DNA of 17,612 bases from contig DAOWER010000235.1 in assembly GCA_030638405.1 (NCBI GenBank), forward strand, positions 1-17,612, given 5' to 3'. Shown here piece after piece: positions 8,895 through 15,483 of this stretch. Numbering within the stretch: position 1 is the stretch's first letter; every line of letters starts with the position of its first letter. The position numbers and the translations under genes are program-made. Source of the stretch: Candidatus Eiseniibacteriota bacterium. Its GTDB lineage: Bacteria > Joyebacterota > Joyebacteria > Joyebacterales > Joyebacteraceae. The notes under the pieces are model-generated. The model was given only the letters and a program-made list of their open reading frames with translations. It searched no databases and was not told the origin of the DNA.

Positions 8895-8922
8895 TTGACC
8901 GCCGCATAAGCTGTGCTATAGT
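8895..8922 (+). promoter_or_regulatory. Sigma70-type promoter of the STAS/RsbW cassette
   Basis: TTGACC (8895-8900), a 16-bp spacer and TATAGT (8917-8922), each hexamer one base from consensus. Predicted transcript start is near 8929, giving a leader of about 100 nt to the TTG start at 9027. An intrinsic terminator lies inside that leader. Confidence 0.7.
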
Positions 8923-8941
8923 ACGCGCGTGCCAAACGGGC

Positions 8942-8969
8942 ATCCGGCGCTGAGCCGGATTCCTTTTTT
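8942..8969 (+). terminator. Intrinsic terminator in the leader of the STAS/RsbW cassette (possible attenuator)
   Basis: ATCCGGC (8942-8948), a 5-nt loop and GCCGGAT (8954-8960) form a perfect 7-bp stem followed by TCC and six T (8964-8969). It works only in the + direction. There is no + strand gene upstream, and the promoter at 8895-8922 would start only ~13 nt before it, so it would cut most transcripts at about 40 nt. A competing pairing exists: 8946-8954 (GGCGCTGAG) can pair with CTCAG (8986-8990) and CGCC (8994-8997) across a 3-nt bulge, which would break the terminator stem. Confidence 0.75.
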
Positions 8970-9026
8970 GCCGGGGTCGGAGAGCCTCAGGGGCGCCCGG
9001 CCAGAATCAGACTGTGGAGGTGGACC

Positions 9027-9365
9027 TTGAAAGTAAAGACCCAGATGGAAGGTGACGTTGCGGTCGTCCACGTCTCCGGGAAGCTCATGGGAGGACCGGA
9101 GAGCGAGAACATGAGGGACGAGGTCAAGACGCTCATCGAGGACGGCGTGAAGAAGTTCGTCATCAATCTCCATGGCGTCCCGTGGATCAACAGCACGGGT
9201 CTTGGAGCGTTGATGGCCGTCTACACCAGCGTCCAGAGAAGCGAGGGGGCGCTCGCGCTCTGCCACGTTTCCGACCGCATCCAGAGCCTGTTCATGATCA
9301 CCAAGCTCCTCACCATCTTCGACACGCACCCGTCGGAGAAAGAGGCAGTGGAGAGCTTCAAGTAG
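9027..9365 (+). CDS. STAS-domain anti-sigma factor antagonist (SpoIIAA/RsbV family)
   Basis: A 112-aa single STAS domain, the normal size for the family. In the known partner-switching mechanism the unphosphorylated protein binds the anti-sigma kinase and frees its target; phosphorylation of a conserved Ser stops this. The motif INSTGLGAL places that Ser at residue 56. The N-terminal strands (VAVVHVSGKL) and the helix with MRDEVKTLI fit the fold. The start is an unusual TTG at 9027, chosen because a strong TGGAGG (9015-9020) lies six bases upstream; the next in-frame ATG (M7) would cut into the first strand. The RsbW-like kinase follows 23 bp downstream, its expected partner. No sigma factor or PP2C phosphatase gene is in the window. 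Transcription probably starts near 8929 and must pass the leader terminator. Confidence 0.92.
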   Translation: MKVKTQMEGDVAVVHVSGKLMGGPESENMRDEVKTLIEDGVKKFVINLHGVPWINSTGLGALMAVYTSVQRSEGALALCHVSDRIQSLFMITKLLTIFDTHPSEKEAVESFK

Positions 9366-9388
9366 GGTGACTGACTCCGAGGAGCGGA

Positions 9389-9811
9389 ATGCCTGACGCC
9401 CCTTCCGGCATGGAAGAGGTCGTTCTTCCGAGCGACCTCGAAGTGCTCGACAACATCGACGAATCGACACTCAAGTACAGTCGTCTGGCGGGCATCGACA
9501 ACGGCACGGCGGGCATGATCGCCATTGCGGCTATCGAGGCCGTGACGAACGCCGTTCAGCACGGGAACGCCGCGTGCGGCGGCAAGGAAGTGAAGGTCCG
9601 ATACGAGTGGGAGCCCGGCCTGATCAGGATAACCGTCCACGATGAGGGAGAGGGATTCGACCTCTCGTGTGTGCTTGATCCCACCGACCCTGAGAGGTGC
9701 ATGGCATCCTCGGGGCGGGGCATCTTCATCATGCGCGAGGTAATGGACTCGGTCGAGTTCGAGATGTCGGAGCATTCCGGAACGACGGTGACGATGGTCA
9801 AGTCCGCGTAG
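9389..9811 (+). CDS. Anti-sigma factor/serine kinase, RsbW/SpoIIAB-type GHKL ATPase
   Basis: A 140-aa HATPase_c_2 protein of the RsbW/SpoIIAB family, which binds a partner (classically a sigma factor) and phosphorylates the STAS antagonist on Ser. The N-box is EAVTNAVQHG with E50 and N54; the G1 box is DEGEGF (85-90); the ATP-lid/G2 region is SSGRGIFIMREVMD (107-120). Length and motif spacing are normal. ATG at 9389 follows GAGGAG (9379-9384) with a 4-nt spacer. It lies 23 bp after the STAS gene, so the two form a two-gene unit that ends at the hairpin 9879-9902. The regulated partner is not encoded nearby, so whether it controls a sigma factor or another target cannot be told from the window. 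Confidence 0.92.
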   Translation: MPDAPSGMEEVVLPSDLEVLDNIDESTLKYSRLAGIDNGTAGMIAIAAIEAVTNAVQHGNAACGGKEVKVRYEWEPGLIRITVHDEGEGFDLSCVLDPTDPERCMASSGRGIFIMREVMDSVEFEMSEHSGTTVTMVKSA

Positions 9812-9878
9812 CGGGGAGTGCCTGCGGCGCGGCGTGGACGCCCGGCAGACCCCAGGCGCGAGAGCAGTACAAGAACCA

Positions 9879-9902
9879 AGGGGCCCTCATCCGAGGGCCC
9901 CT
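9879..9902. terminator. Terminator hairpin between the RsbW-like gene and rpmB
   Basis: AGGGGCCCTC (9879-9888), loop ATCC, GAGGGCCCCT (9893-9902): a perfect 10-bp GC-rich stem. It lies between two convergent genes, 67 bp after one stop and 29 bp beyond the other. T-tracts are weak on both sides (TTGGTTCTTG on the - strand), so it probably serves both directions. Confidence 0.75.
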
Positions 9903-9931
9903 CGCTATCTGAACACCTATACATGAACCCG

Positions 9932-10135
9932 TCAGGCGTCCTTCTTCTTGTACTTGTCGATCGCTCCGGAGCGAATGCACCGCGTGCAGACCAGGATCTT
10001 CTTCGGAGTGCCGTTCTGGATGATCTTGACCCGCTGGAGATTGGGTAGCCACCTGCGCTTCGTCACGTTGTGGGCGTGGCTGACGTTGTTGCCCACCTGC
10101 GGGCGCTTTCCGCAGATTTCACACTTCCTGGACAT
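9932..10135 (-). CDS. rpmB: 50S ribosomal protein L28
   Basis: A 67-aa basic protein with the L28 signature: MSRKCEICGKRP, then HAHNVTKRRWLPNLQ and a lysine-rich end. L28 is a component of the large ribosomal subunit. Cysteines C5, C8, C50 and C53 form two CxxC pairs, so this is the zinc-binding (C+) version of L28. ATG at 10135 is preceded by GGAGGG with a 5-nt spacer. The gene stands alone: rpmG, its frequent neighbour in other bacteria, is absent here. It is divergent from recG, and a moderate promoter lies at 10169-10197. Confidence 0.97.
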   Translation of the reverse strand: MSRKCEICGKRPQVGNNVSHAHNVTKRRWLPNLQRVKIIQNGTPKKILVCTRCIRSGAIDKYKKKDA

Positions 10136-10168
10136 GTTTTCCCTCCATGATTTCTAAGACAGAACCCG

Positions 10169-10197
10169 AATTTAGCACGCCGAGCAAGCCGGCGCAA
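10169..10197 (-). promoter_or_regulatory. Possible promoter of rpmB
   Basis: On the - strand TTGCGC (-35), 17-bp spacer and TAAATT (-10, four of six consensus bases), placed about 35 bp before the rpmB start. The -35 matches only in TTG, so this is a moderate prediction. Confidence 0.35.
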
Positions 10198-10220
10198 GCC
10201 ATTTCGGGGCCTCCGTACGG

Positions 10221-10250
10221 GCCCGGAAGGCCCGCGCGGGCCTCCCGGCC
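10221..10250. repeat. GC-rich inverted repeat between the rpmB and recG promoters
   Basis: The core AGGCCCGCGCGGGCCT (10228-10243) is a perfect 16-bp palindrome. The flanks extend the pairing (GGCCCGGA with TCCCGGCC) with about one bulged base. It sits between the predicted -35 boxes of the divergent rpmB and recG promoters. It could be an operator, a cruciform-prone spacer or a former terminator; no T-tract follows on either strand. Confidence 0.7.
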
Positions 10251-10256
10251 GTCACC

Positions 10257-10285
10257 TTGACCACCCACCCCCGCTGGTCTAGAAT
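10257..10285 (+). promoter_or_regulatory. Sigma70-type promoter of recG
   Basis: TTGACC (10257-10262), a 17-bp spacer and TAGAAT (10280-10285). Both hexamers are one base from consensus. Predicted transcript start is near 10292, giving a leader of about 40 nt to the recG ATG. Confidence 0.7.
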
Positions 10286-10330
10286 CCGACAGGCACTGCT
10301 GAGGGACCAGGGACCGCCCGCGCGACGAAC

Positions 10331-12433
10331 ATGGAGGCCGCTACGCCTACTGAAACGACTCTCCACTCAGAGGTACGCTACCTCAAGGGTGTGGGCCCGA
10401 GGTCGTCCGACCTTTTCGCCAAGGCCGGCGTGGAGACCATGGAGGACCTTCTCTACTACGTTCCGCGGACTTACACCGACTGGTCCGATGTCTCAACTGT
10501 CGAATCACTGAAGAGAGGCGACCGCGCCACGGTCGTCGTGCGCGTGGTCTCGTGCGACATCCTGCGGCACTGGCGGAAGCAGATCTTCGTCGCGGCCATC
10601 GAGGACGATACGGGCGCCGTCTTCGCCCGCTGGTTCGGCCAACCCTATCTCAAGACCGTGCTCACGGCCGGCGTCAAGGTCGTGCTGAGCGGAGAGGTGA
10701 GGTTCGATAGATTCGCCAAGAGGATCGAGTTCATCAACCCGGCGTTCGAAGTGATGGGCGAGGGGGAGGCGGCGGAGCTCGTGCACGCCGGGCGTATCGT
10801 GCCCGAGTACTCCCAGATAGGGACGCTGTCCGGAAGGCGCATCCGCGGGCTCGTGAAGACCGCGCTCGACAGGTTCCTTGACCAGCTCGTCGACCCCCTG
10901 CCCGAGAATGTGCTGAGAGCGCGGGATCTGCCGGGCCTCGTGGAATCGGTCGCCGAGGTGCACTTCCCTCCTTCGCTCGAACGCGCGGCTCGGGCCCGGT
11001 CGCGGCTCGCATACGAGGAGTTCTTCCTGTTCCAGGTTCTGATCGCCCTCAAGAAGCGGCAGCTGGCGGGGAGCGCCGACGCGGTCCGGATCGCGTGGCG
11101 CGACGACGAGCACGTGAGGTTCATGGATTCGCTTTCCTTCAAGCTCACGGGCGCGCAGAAACGCGTCATCAGTGAAATCGCCGGTGACCTCGGGCGAGAC
11201 GAGCCGATGAACAGGCTGCTTCAGGGCGACGTCGGTTCCGGCAAGACCGCCGTGGCCGCGGCGGCCATGCATCAGGCCGTCTCCGCCGGCCATCAGGCGG
11301 CCATCATGGCGCCCACGGAGATCCTCGCGGAGCAGCACTTCGAGAACCTGACGGAGCTCCTGGCGCCTCTCGGCGACCGTGTCGTGCTCCTGCGCGGCGG
11401 GATGAGGGTGGGGGAGCGTGACGAAGCGCTGGGGCTCATCGAGAGCGGGGAGGCCCAGGTCGTAGTGGGCACGCACGCTCTCATTCAAGAGGGAACGAAC
11501 TTCTCCGACCTTGCCCTCGCTGTCGTCGACGAGCAGCACAGATTCGGCGTGGTCCAACGGGCCGCACTTCGCGACAAGGGGAACGCGCCGCACGTCCTCG
11601 TCATGACCGCAACGCCGATCCCGAGGACTCTGGCTCTGACGGTCTACGGTGATCTCGACGTGGCGGTCCTGGACGAGATGCCGCCCGGCAGGGAGAAGGT
11701 CGTGACCGCCGTCAGGGACGAGGCCGCCAGGAGGAAGGTCTACGATTTTCTGAAGAGCGAGGTGGCGTCCGCCCGGCAGGTCTTCATCGTGTACCCGCTC
11801 GTCGAGGAGTCGGAGAAGATGGAGCTGGCGGCCGCGACGAAGATGTATGAGAGGCTCAAGGAGCGGACGTTCAGCGACGCCACTGTCGGCCTCGTCCACG
11901 GGCGCATGAAGCCCGAGGAGAAGGACGCCGTCATGGAGGGTTTCAAGGCGGGGAACACGGACATCCTCGTATCCACGACGGTCGTCGAGGTGGGCGTTGA
12001 CGTGCCCAACGCGACCGTGATGGTCATCGAACACGCGGAGCGGTTCGGACTCGCGCAGCTCCACCAGCTGAGGGGCCGGGTGGGCAGGGGAGACCACCAG
12101 TCCTACTGTATCCTGATGGTGGGACGCGGGGCGTCCGACGAGGCGCGCGAACGCATCCAAGTGCTGGCGGATACGAACGACGGGTTCGTCATCGCCGAGA
12201 AGGACCTGGAGATGCGAGGTCCCGGCGAGTTCCTCGGCGTGAGGCAGCATGGTCTGCCGAAGTTCTCGGTCGCGGACCTGAGGTCTGACTCGCGCCTGCT
12301 CGTGCAGGCGAGGGACGACGCCTTTGCTTACGTTGCGGGCGATCCGGACATGAGCACGCCGGAAGGCAGGCTCGTGCTCGATGCGACGAAGAGGCGATTC
12401 AAAGGACGCGGGGCGTTCATGGATGTGGGATAG
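10331..12433 (+). CDS. recG: ATP-dependent DNA helicase RecG
   Basis: A 700-aa protein matching RecG in length and layout. RecG reverses stalled replication forks and remodels Holliday junctions and R-loops. An N-terminal wedge/OB region (about 10-250, with YLKGVGPRSSDLF and an OB-like stretch at 60-135) is followed by the SF2 helicase core. Core motifs: Walker A GDVGSGKT (299-306), MAPTEILAEQH (326-336), DEQH box (400-403), TATPIPRTL (426-434), and motif VI HQLRGRVGRG (578-587). The C-terminal part contains EKDLEMRGPGEFLGVRQHG (623-641), characteristic of RecG. All motifs look intact. The ATG at 10331 lacks a clear Shine-Dalgarno site (AGGGA copies lie 17 or more bases upstream), but the frame and the promoter at 10257-10285 support it. 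The HD-domain gene follows after 8 bp and is presumably co-transcribed. Confidence 0.97.
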   Translation: MEAATPTETTLHSEVRYLKGVGPRSSDLFAKAGVETMEDLLYYVPRTYTDWSDVSTVESLKRGDRATVVVRVVSCDILRHWRKQIFVAAIEDDTGAVFARWFGQPYLKTVLTAGVKVVLSGEVRFDRFAKRIEFINPAFEVMGEGEAAELVHAGRIVPEYSQIGTLSGRRIRGLVKTALDRFLDQLVDPLPENVLRARDLPGLVESVAEVHFPPSLERAARARSRLAYEEFFLFQVLIALKKRQLAGSADAVRIAWRDDEHVRFMDSLSFKLTGAQKRVISEIAGDLGRDEPMNRLLQGDVGSGKTAVAAAAMHQAVSAGHQAAIMAPTEILAEQHFENLTELLAPLGDRVVLLRGGMRVGERDEALGLIESGEAQVVVGTHALIQEGTNFSDLALAVVDEQHRFGVVQRAALRDKGNAPHVLVMTATPIPRTLALTVYGDLDVAVLDEMPPGREKVVTAVRDEAARRKVYDFLKSEVASARQVFIVYPLVEESEKMELAAATKMYERLKERTFSDATVGLVHGRMKPEEKDAVMEGFKAGNTDILVSTTVVEVGVDVPNATVMVIEHAERFGLAQLHQLRGRVGRGDHQSYCILMVGRGASDEARERIQVLADTNDGFVIAEKDLEMRGPGEFLGVRQHGLPKFSVADLRSDSRLLVQARDDAFAYVAGDPDMSTPEGRLVLDATKRRFKGRGAFMDVG

Positions 12434-12441
12434 GAGGCAGG

Positions 12442-12987
12442 ATGACCAGGGAAGAAGCGGTAGTCGTCATCAAGGAGAACTGCGGAAACAAGAACCTAGT
12501 GAAGCACATGCTTGCCACGGAGGCCGTGATGGTCGGTCTTGCCACGAGGCTCGGTGAGGACACGCAGTCGTGGGCGCTGGCGGGGCTTCTTCACGACCTG
12601 GATTACGAAGAGACCGTCGACGACCCCGACCGGCACGGTCTGGTCTCGGCCGAGAAGCTGGGCGAGCTGGGTATCTCCGAGGAGATAATCCACGCGGTCA
12701 AGGCCCACAACGAGCACGTGACGCGGGACAGCAGCATGGACAAGGCGCTCTACGCCAGCGACCCGGTCACGGGGCTCATCGTAGCGGCGGCGCTCATGCA
12801 TCCCGACAAGAAGCTCGCCGGGATCGATGTCGACTTCGTCATGCGCAGGTTCAAGGAGAAGCGGTTCGCCGCCGGCGCCAGCAGGGAACAGATGGCCGCC
12901 TGCTCGGAACTGGGTCTGTCTCTTGAGGAGTTCATCGGGGTGGCGCTGGCGTCGATGCAGGGCATCAGCGGGGAACTGGGACTCTAG
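12442..12987 (+). CDS. HD-domain phosphohydrolase-like protein
   Basis: A 181-aa protein with an HDIG-type HD domain. Candidate metal ligands are H22 (KHMLATEAVM), the HD pair H51-D52 (LLHDLDYE), H65, H84/H89 and D107 in YASDPVTGLIVAAALMH. HD proteins usually hydrolyse phosphate esters, often of nucleotides, using bound metal; the substrate here is unknown. Residues 125-181 form a helical tail. It starts 8 bp after the recG stop; its ribosome site AGGAGG (12432-12437) overlaps that stop, so translation is probably coupled. A link to DNA repair is suggested only by position. The terminator at 13045-13072 ends the unit. Confidence 0.88.
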   Translation: MTREEAVVVIKENCGNKNLVKHMLATEAVMVGLATRLGEDTQSWALAGLLHDLDYEETVDDPDRHGLVSAEKLGELGISEEIIHAVKAHNEHVTRDSSMDKALYASDPVTGLIVAAALMHPDKKLAGIDVDFVMRRFKEKRFAAGASREQMAACSELGLSLEEFIGVALASMQGISGELGL

Positions 12988-13044
12988 TCCGAGTCCTGGA
13001 GTGGAGTCGGGCCCTCCTGCCCGTCCGCCCGACCGAACATAAGA

Positions 13045-13072
13045 AACGCCCCGCTGTTCGAGGCGGGGCGTT
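13045..13072. terminator. Bidirectional intrinsic terminator
   Basis: AACGCCCCGC (13045-13054), an 8-nt loop and GCGGGGCGTT (13063-13072), a perfect 10-bp stem between convergent genes. On the - strand it is followed by TCTTAT (TTTCTTAT counting the stem end), a fair T-tract for the M23 gene; on the + strand by TTGTCGTGTT. A second small hairpin (GTCGGGC 13006-13012 with GCCCGAC 13027-13033) precedes it on the HD-gene side. Confidence 0.85.
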
Positions 13073-13099
13073 GTCGTGTTCGCTGTGTCGGGACCGCGC

Positions 13100-14353
13100 C
13101 TAGTAGAGCACGCTTTCGGGGTTGGCCCTCTTCCCTGCTTTCCTCACCTCGAAGTGGACGTGCGGGCCCGTTGACACGCCCGTCGACCCCACCTTGGCCA
13201 CGCGCTCGCCCTTCTTGACCGTCTGGCCGCGGTCGACGAGGATCGTCGAGCAATGCCCGTAGAGCGTCTCGTAACCGTTCGGGTGTTCGATGATGACGGT
13301 CTTCCCGTAGCCGCCCTTCCAGCCGACGAAGGTCACTCGCCCCTGAAGCGCTGCGCGAATCGATGTGCCGTGCGCCGCGGCGATGTCGAGACCGGTGTGC
13401 ATCATGCGGCGACGGTAGACCGGGTGCAGGCGTATGCCGTAGCGGCTTGAGATCCTCCCGTGCACCGGCCACGCGAATCGGAACATCAGGGAGAGAGCGC
13501 CCGAGCCCGGGATGAAAAGCTTGTCACCGATCCGCAGGCTGCCGACGTCGACGCCGGGGTTGGCGTTGACCAGGTCTGTCAGTTCGACCTCGTACTTCTT
13601 GCAGATCCCGCTGACGGTGTCGCCCTTCTTGAGGTTCACGTAGGTCCCGTCAGTGTCAGGGACCTCGAGGATCTGGCCGGGACGCAGGTAGCGCGCGCTC
13701 GGCAGGTCGTTCATCGCGACGATCGTCTCCATGCGGACTTCGTACTTCCTGGCGATGTTCCACAGGCATTCGCCGGGAGCGACCGAGTGGCGGGTTATGG
13801 TGGGCGCGCCGCGCTTGGCCTTGCCGTTACCGCCCATTGGAGCGCTTTTGGAGATGGGGTACAGGAACTCCAGCGAGCGGTCCCAGCTTCGCTCACGGGA
13901 GTAGAGGAGCGGAAGCCGGACCTCGCACTTGCGTTTGGGCACGCGCGCATAGCTGACGCTGTTCGCGCTGGCCAGGAGGTCCATATCGATGCCGTACTCC
14001 ATCGCGATCGACTCGATGTCCTGCCCCGGCTCCGCTATGTAGTCGTAGCTCGTGGTGCCCTCCGGGACCGGAGTCACCACACCTATGACGTCGAAGCTGG
14101 ATTTGAGATAGTCGCTGCTCGTCTTGCCGAGCACGCGACCCCAGGGCGAGAGCTGCGTGAACATCGGAGCGCGGGCATTCAGCTCCACGTTGCTCGACAC
14201 AGCGACGTGGCTGACCGCCAGCCCGGAAGCTACGATGAGCGTGATTACGACCGCGGAGATCCATGCATAGAAACGCACGGTTCGCGGCAGGCGACCGAAA
14301 TGGCCCGATAGCATGCTGGCCAGTGTGGCTTCTGTCTGTGCGTGGCTACTCAT
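13100..14353 (-). CDS. Membrane-anchored LysM/M23 peptidoglycan endopeptidase
   Basis: A 417-aa protein with one N-terminal membrane segment (about 30-51) and the rest outside the cytoplasm. LysM-like modules follow: a degenerate one at 103-148 (EPGQDIESIAMEYGID), then 188-232 and 237-283. They should bind peptidoglycan. The M23 domain (294-412) has zinc ligands H319 and D323 (MMHTGLDIAA) and H400 (GPHVHFEV), plus catalytic-type H367 (LYGHCS) and H398, so it should be active. M23 enzymes cut peptide cross-links in cell division or elongation, or act as scaffolds when degenerate. Start: ATG 14353 lies just inside a strong promoter (14367-14395), giving a leader of only ~7 nt and no Shine-Dalgarno site. 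ATG 14314, before the membrane segment, is the alternative. Upstream TTG/ATG codons (14458, 14437) lie before the promoter and are unlikely. It ends at the terminator 13045-13072. Confidence 0.92.
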   Translation of the reverse strand: MSSHAQTEATLASMLSGHFGRLPRTVRFYAWISAVVITLIVASGLAVSHVAVSSNVELNARAPMFTQLSPWGRVLGKTSSDYLKSSFDVIGVVTPVPEGTTSYDYIAEPGQDIESIAMEYGIDMDLLASANSVSYARVPKRKCEVRLPLLYSRERSWDRSLEFLYPISKSAPMGGNGKAKRGAPTITRHSVAPGECLWNIARKYEVRMETIVAMNDLPSARYLRPGQILEVPDTDGTYVNLKKGDTVSGICKKYEVELTDLVNANPGVDVGSLRIGDKLFIPGSGALSLMFRFAWPVHGRISSRYGIRLHPVYRRRMMHTGLDIAAAHGTSIRAALQGRVTFVGWKGGYGKTVIIEHPNGYETLYGHCSTILVDRGQTVKKGERVAKVGSTGVSTGPHVHFEVRKAGKRANPESVLY

Positions 14354-14366
14354 AAGATGACTCGGG

Positions 14367-14395
14367 AATATACGGCTATTGAGGTGCGGTGTCAA
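14367..14395 (-). promoter_or_regulatory. Near-consensus sigma70-type promoter of the M23 peptidase gene
   Basis: Read on the - strand: TTGACA (14390-14395), a 17-bp spacer and TATATT (14367-14372). The -35 is perfect and the -10 is one base off, the best promoter in the window. Predicted transcript start is near 14360, only ~7 nt before the ATG at 14353. Confidence 0.8.
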
Positions 14396-14411
14396 GTCGC
14401 AACGCCTCACC

Positions 14412-14427
14412 GGAACTAAGGAACTAA
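14412..14427. repeat. Tandem 8-bp duplication
   Basis: GGAACTAA occurs twice in direct contact (14412-14419 and 14420-14427), between the DUF3078-like gene and the M23 promoter. It may be a replication slip; no function is evident. Confidence 0.6.
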
Positions 14428-14475
14428 GTGCAAGCATCGGGCCGGACGTGTTCTCCAAAGTGCAGGTACGGCTCT

Positions 14476-15405
14476 TTATAGGAGCTTGAACGTGAACCCC
14501 AACGAGAGCGTCTCCTTGAGCCTCACGTCCGCGTCTATTTCCTTGTCGTACAGCACCTGAACGTAGAGGTTGACGACAATGTGGTTCGTGATCCCCGCGG
14601 AGAACGTGTTCTCCCAGTTGATATCCATCGATTTCCAGTCGTCAGCGCCGGTCGAGCCCTCGAGCGCGTCCGCCTCGGAGTAGTAGAGCGCCTTGTAGAC
14701 GGTCAGGTCGCTCGTCAGCGTGATGGCGCCGTCCGCGAGCGGCGTTCTGAACTCACTGACGAACTCCGCGCCCGCGTCGTTGGTGGAGATGGTCTCCCGC
14801 TCGGTCTCGCCATCTGGCAGCGCGTCGCGGTCGAGGCGCTGGCGGAGAGCCCCACCCAGCCGCGTTGTCCACTCGCGGTTCTCCTCCTTGATGAAGACGC
14901 GCGCGACGCCGGCGCTCTCCGTGAACGTGGTTGGGTTCAGGGTGCGCGTCTTCGCCGGGTCGCTCGTGTCGAGGAAGCGTGACTCGACACGACCGGACAC
15001 GAACGGGTCGACGGGCCAGCCGTGACTGAAGCGGAAAACGCTCCTGAAGTCGATGAGGTCGGTACTGGTGGACGGCCTGTCCCACTGCTTCGAGTCCTCG
15101 TCCTGTTTGTGCGACTGGCCGAAGGAGAGCTTGAGCGTGTTCTTGTTATTGACAAGGTCGGTCAGCTGGTTCTCGGCGAGCGTGTTCGAGTTGAACACCC
15201 ACGAGAGAGCGCTGGTCTCGTCGCCGTCCCAGTTGTCGGTGTAGGCATTCTGCGTGAGGGTCAGGTTGATGTCGGAAGACACCTGCCACCCGTCCGGAGC
15301 AACCGCTTCATCTGTCTCGCCCGCCGGAGCGGCCTCGTCAGCCGGGGCGGGGGAGGCGCTCAGGAGCATTGCTGAGGCCGCTATCATGACAAACCAGAGT
15401 TTCAT
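14476..15405 (-). CDS. DUF3078-like outer-membrane beta-barrel protein
   Basis: A 309-aa protein with a type I signal peptide (hydrophobic 4-18, likely cleavage after APA at residue 22) and an acidic spacer. The rest is rich in alternating beta-strand patterns. The segment SDINLTLTQNAYTDNWDGD (44-62) and the later NNKNTLKLSFGQSHKQ and STDLIDFRSVFRFS fit the DUF3078 family known from Bacteroidota and relatives. Those proteins are predicted outer-membrane barrels of unknown role. The C-terminus LGFTFKLL is a hydrophobic last strand, consistent with outer-membrane insertion. ATG 15405 has AAGGAG (15413-15418 on the - strand) with a 7-nt spacer and begins the signal peptide. The open frame runs on to 16029, but that extension overlaps mscS and has shadow-like composition. 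It lies 146 bp downstream of mscS with no clear promoter of its own. Family assignment is from memory of the motif pattern. Confidence 0.85.
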   Translation of the reverse strand: MKLWFVMIAASAMLLSASPAPADEAAPAGETDEAVAPDGWQVSSDINLTLTQNAYTDNWDGDETSALSWVFNSNTLAENQLTDLVNNKNTLKLSFGQSHKQDEDSKQWDRPSTSTDLIDFRSVFRFSHGWPVDPFVSGRVESRFLDTSDPAKTRTLNPTTFTESAGVARVFIKEENREWTTRLGGALRQRLDRDALPDGETERETISTNDAGAEFVSEFRTPLADGAITLTSDLTVYKALYYSEADALEGSTGADDWKSMDINWENTFSAGITNHIVVNLYVQVLYDKEIDADVRLKETLSLGFTFKLL

Positions 15406-15463
15406 GTGCGTTCTCCTTGTGTGTTCGCTCACTGTGCTTGCTTCGTGTGTTCTCCCTGTGTGT
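15406..15463 (-). repeat. Direct repeat of the ribosome-binding region before the DUF3078-like gene
   Basis: Two 19-bp copies, 15406-15424 and 15445-15463, match at 17 of 19 positions and are 39 bp apart. On the - strand both contain a Shine-Dalgarno-like core (AAGGAGAAC in the used copy, AGGGAGAAC in the other). Only the copy next to ATG 15405 is followed by a start codon; the other is followed by GAAG. Confidence 0.7.
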
Positions 15464-15483
15464 GTCCACCGGGGTCCCAGATT

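Noticed and set aside
8609..8935. 108-aa - strand open frame in the intergenic region
   Set aside because: It overlaps predicted promoters for both neighbours, has no ribosome site that I can see, and low-complexity Arg/Ala composition.
8930..8970. Possible tRNA or known riboswitch in the short leader
   Set aside because: Too short, with only the terminator stem and a 4-bp stem before it; no cloverleaf or known riboswitch core.
10505..12250. 581-aa - strand open frame opposite recG
   Set aside because: Lies wholly within recG, whose helicase motifs are intact; its His/Arg/Asp-rich composition is typical of an antisense shadow.
13460..14311. 283-aa + strand open frame opposite the M23 peptidase gene
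   Set aside because: Antisense to confirmed LysM and membrane segments; no motif.
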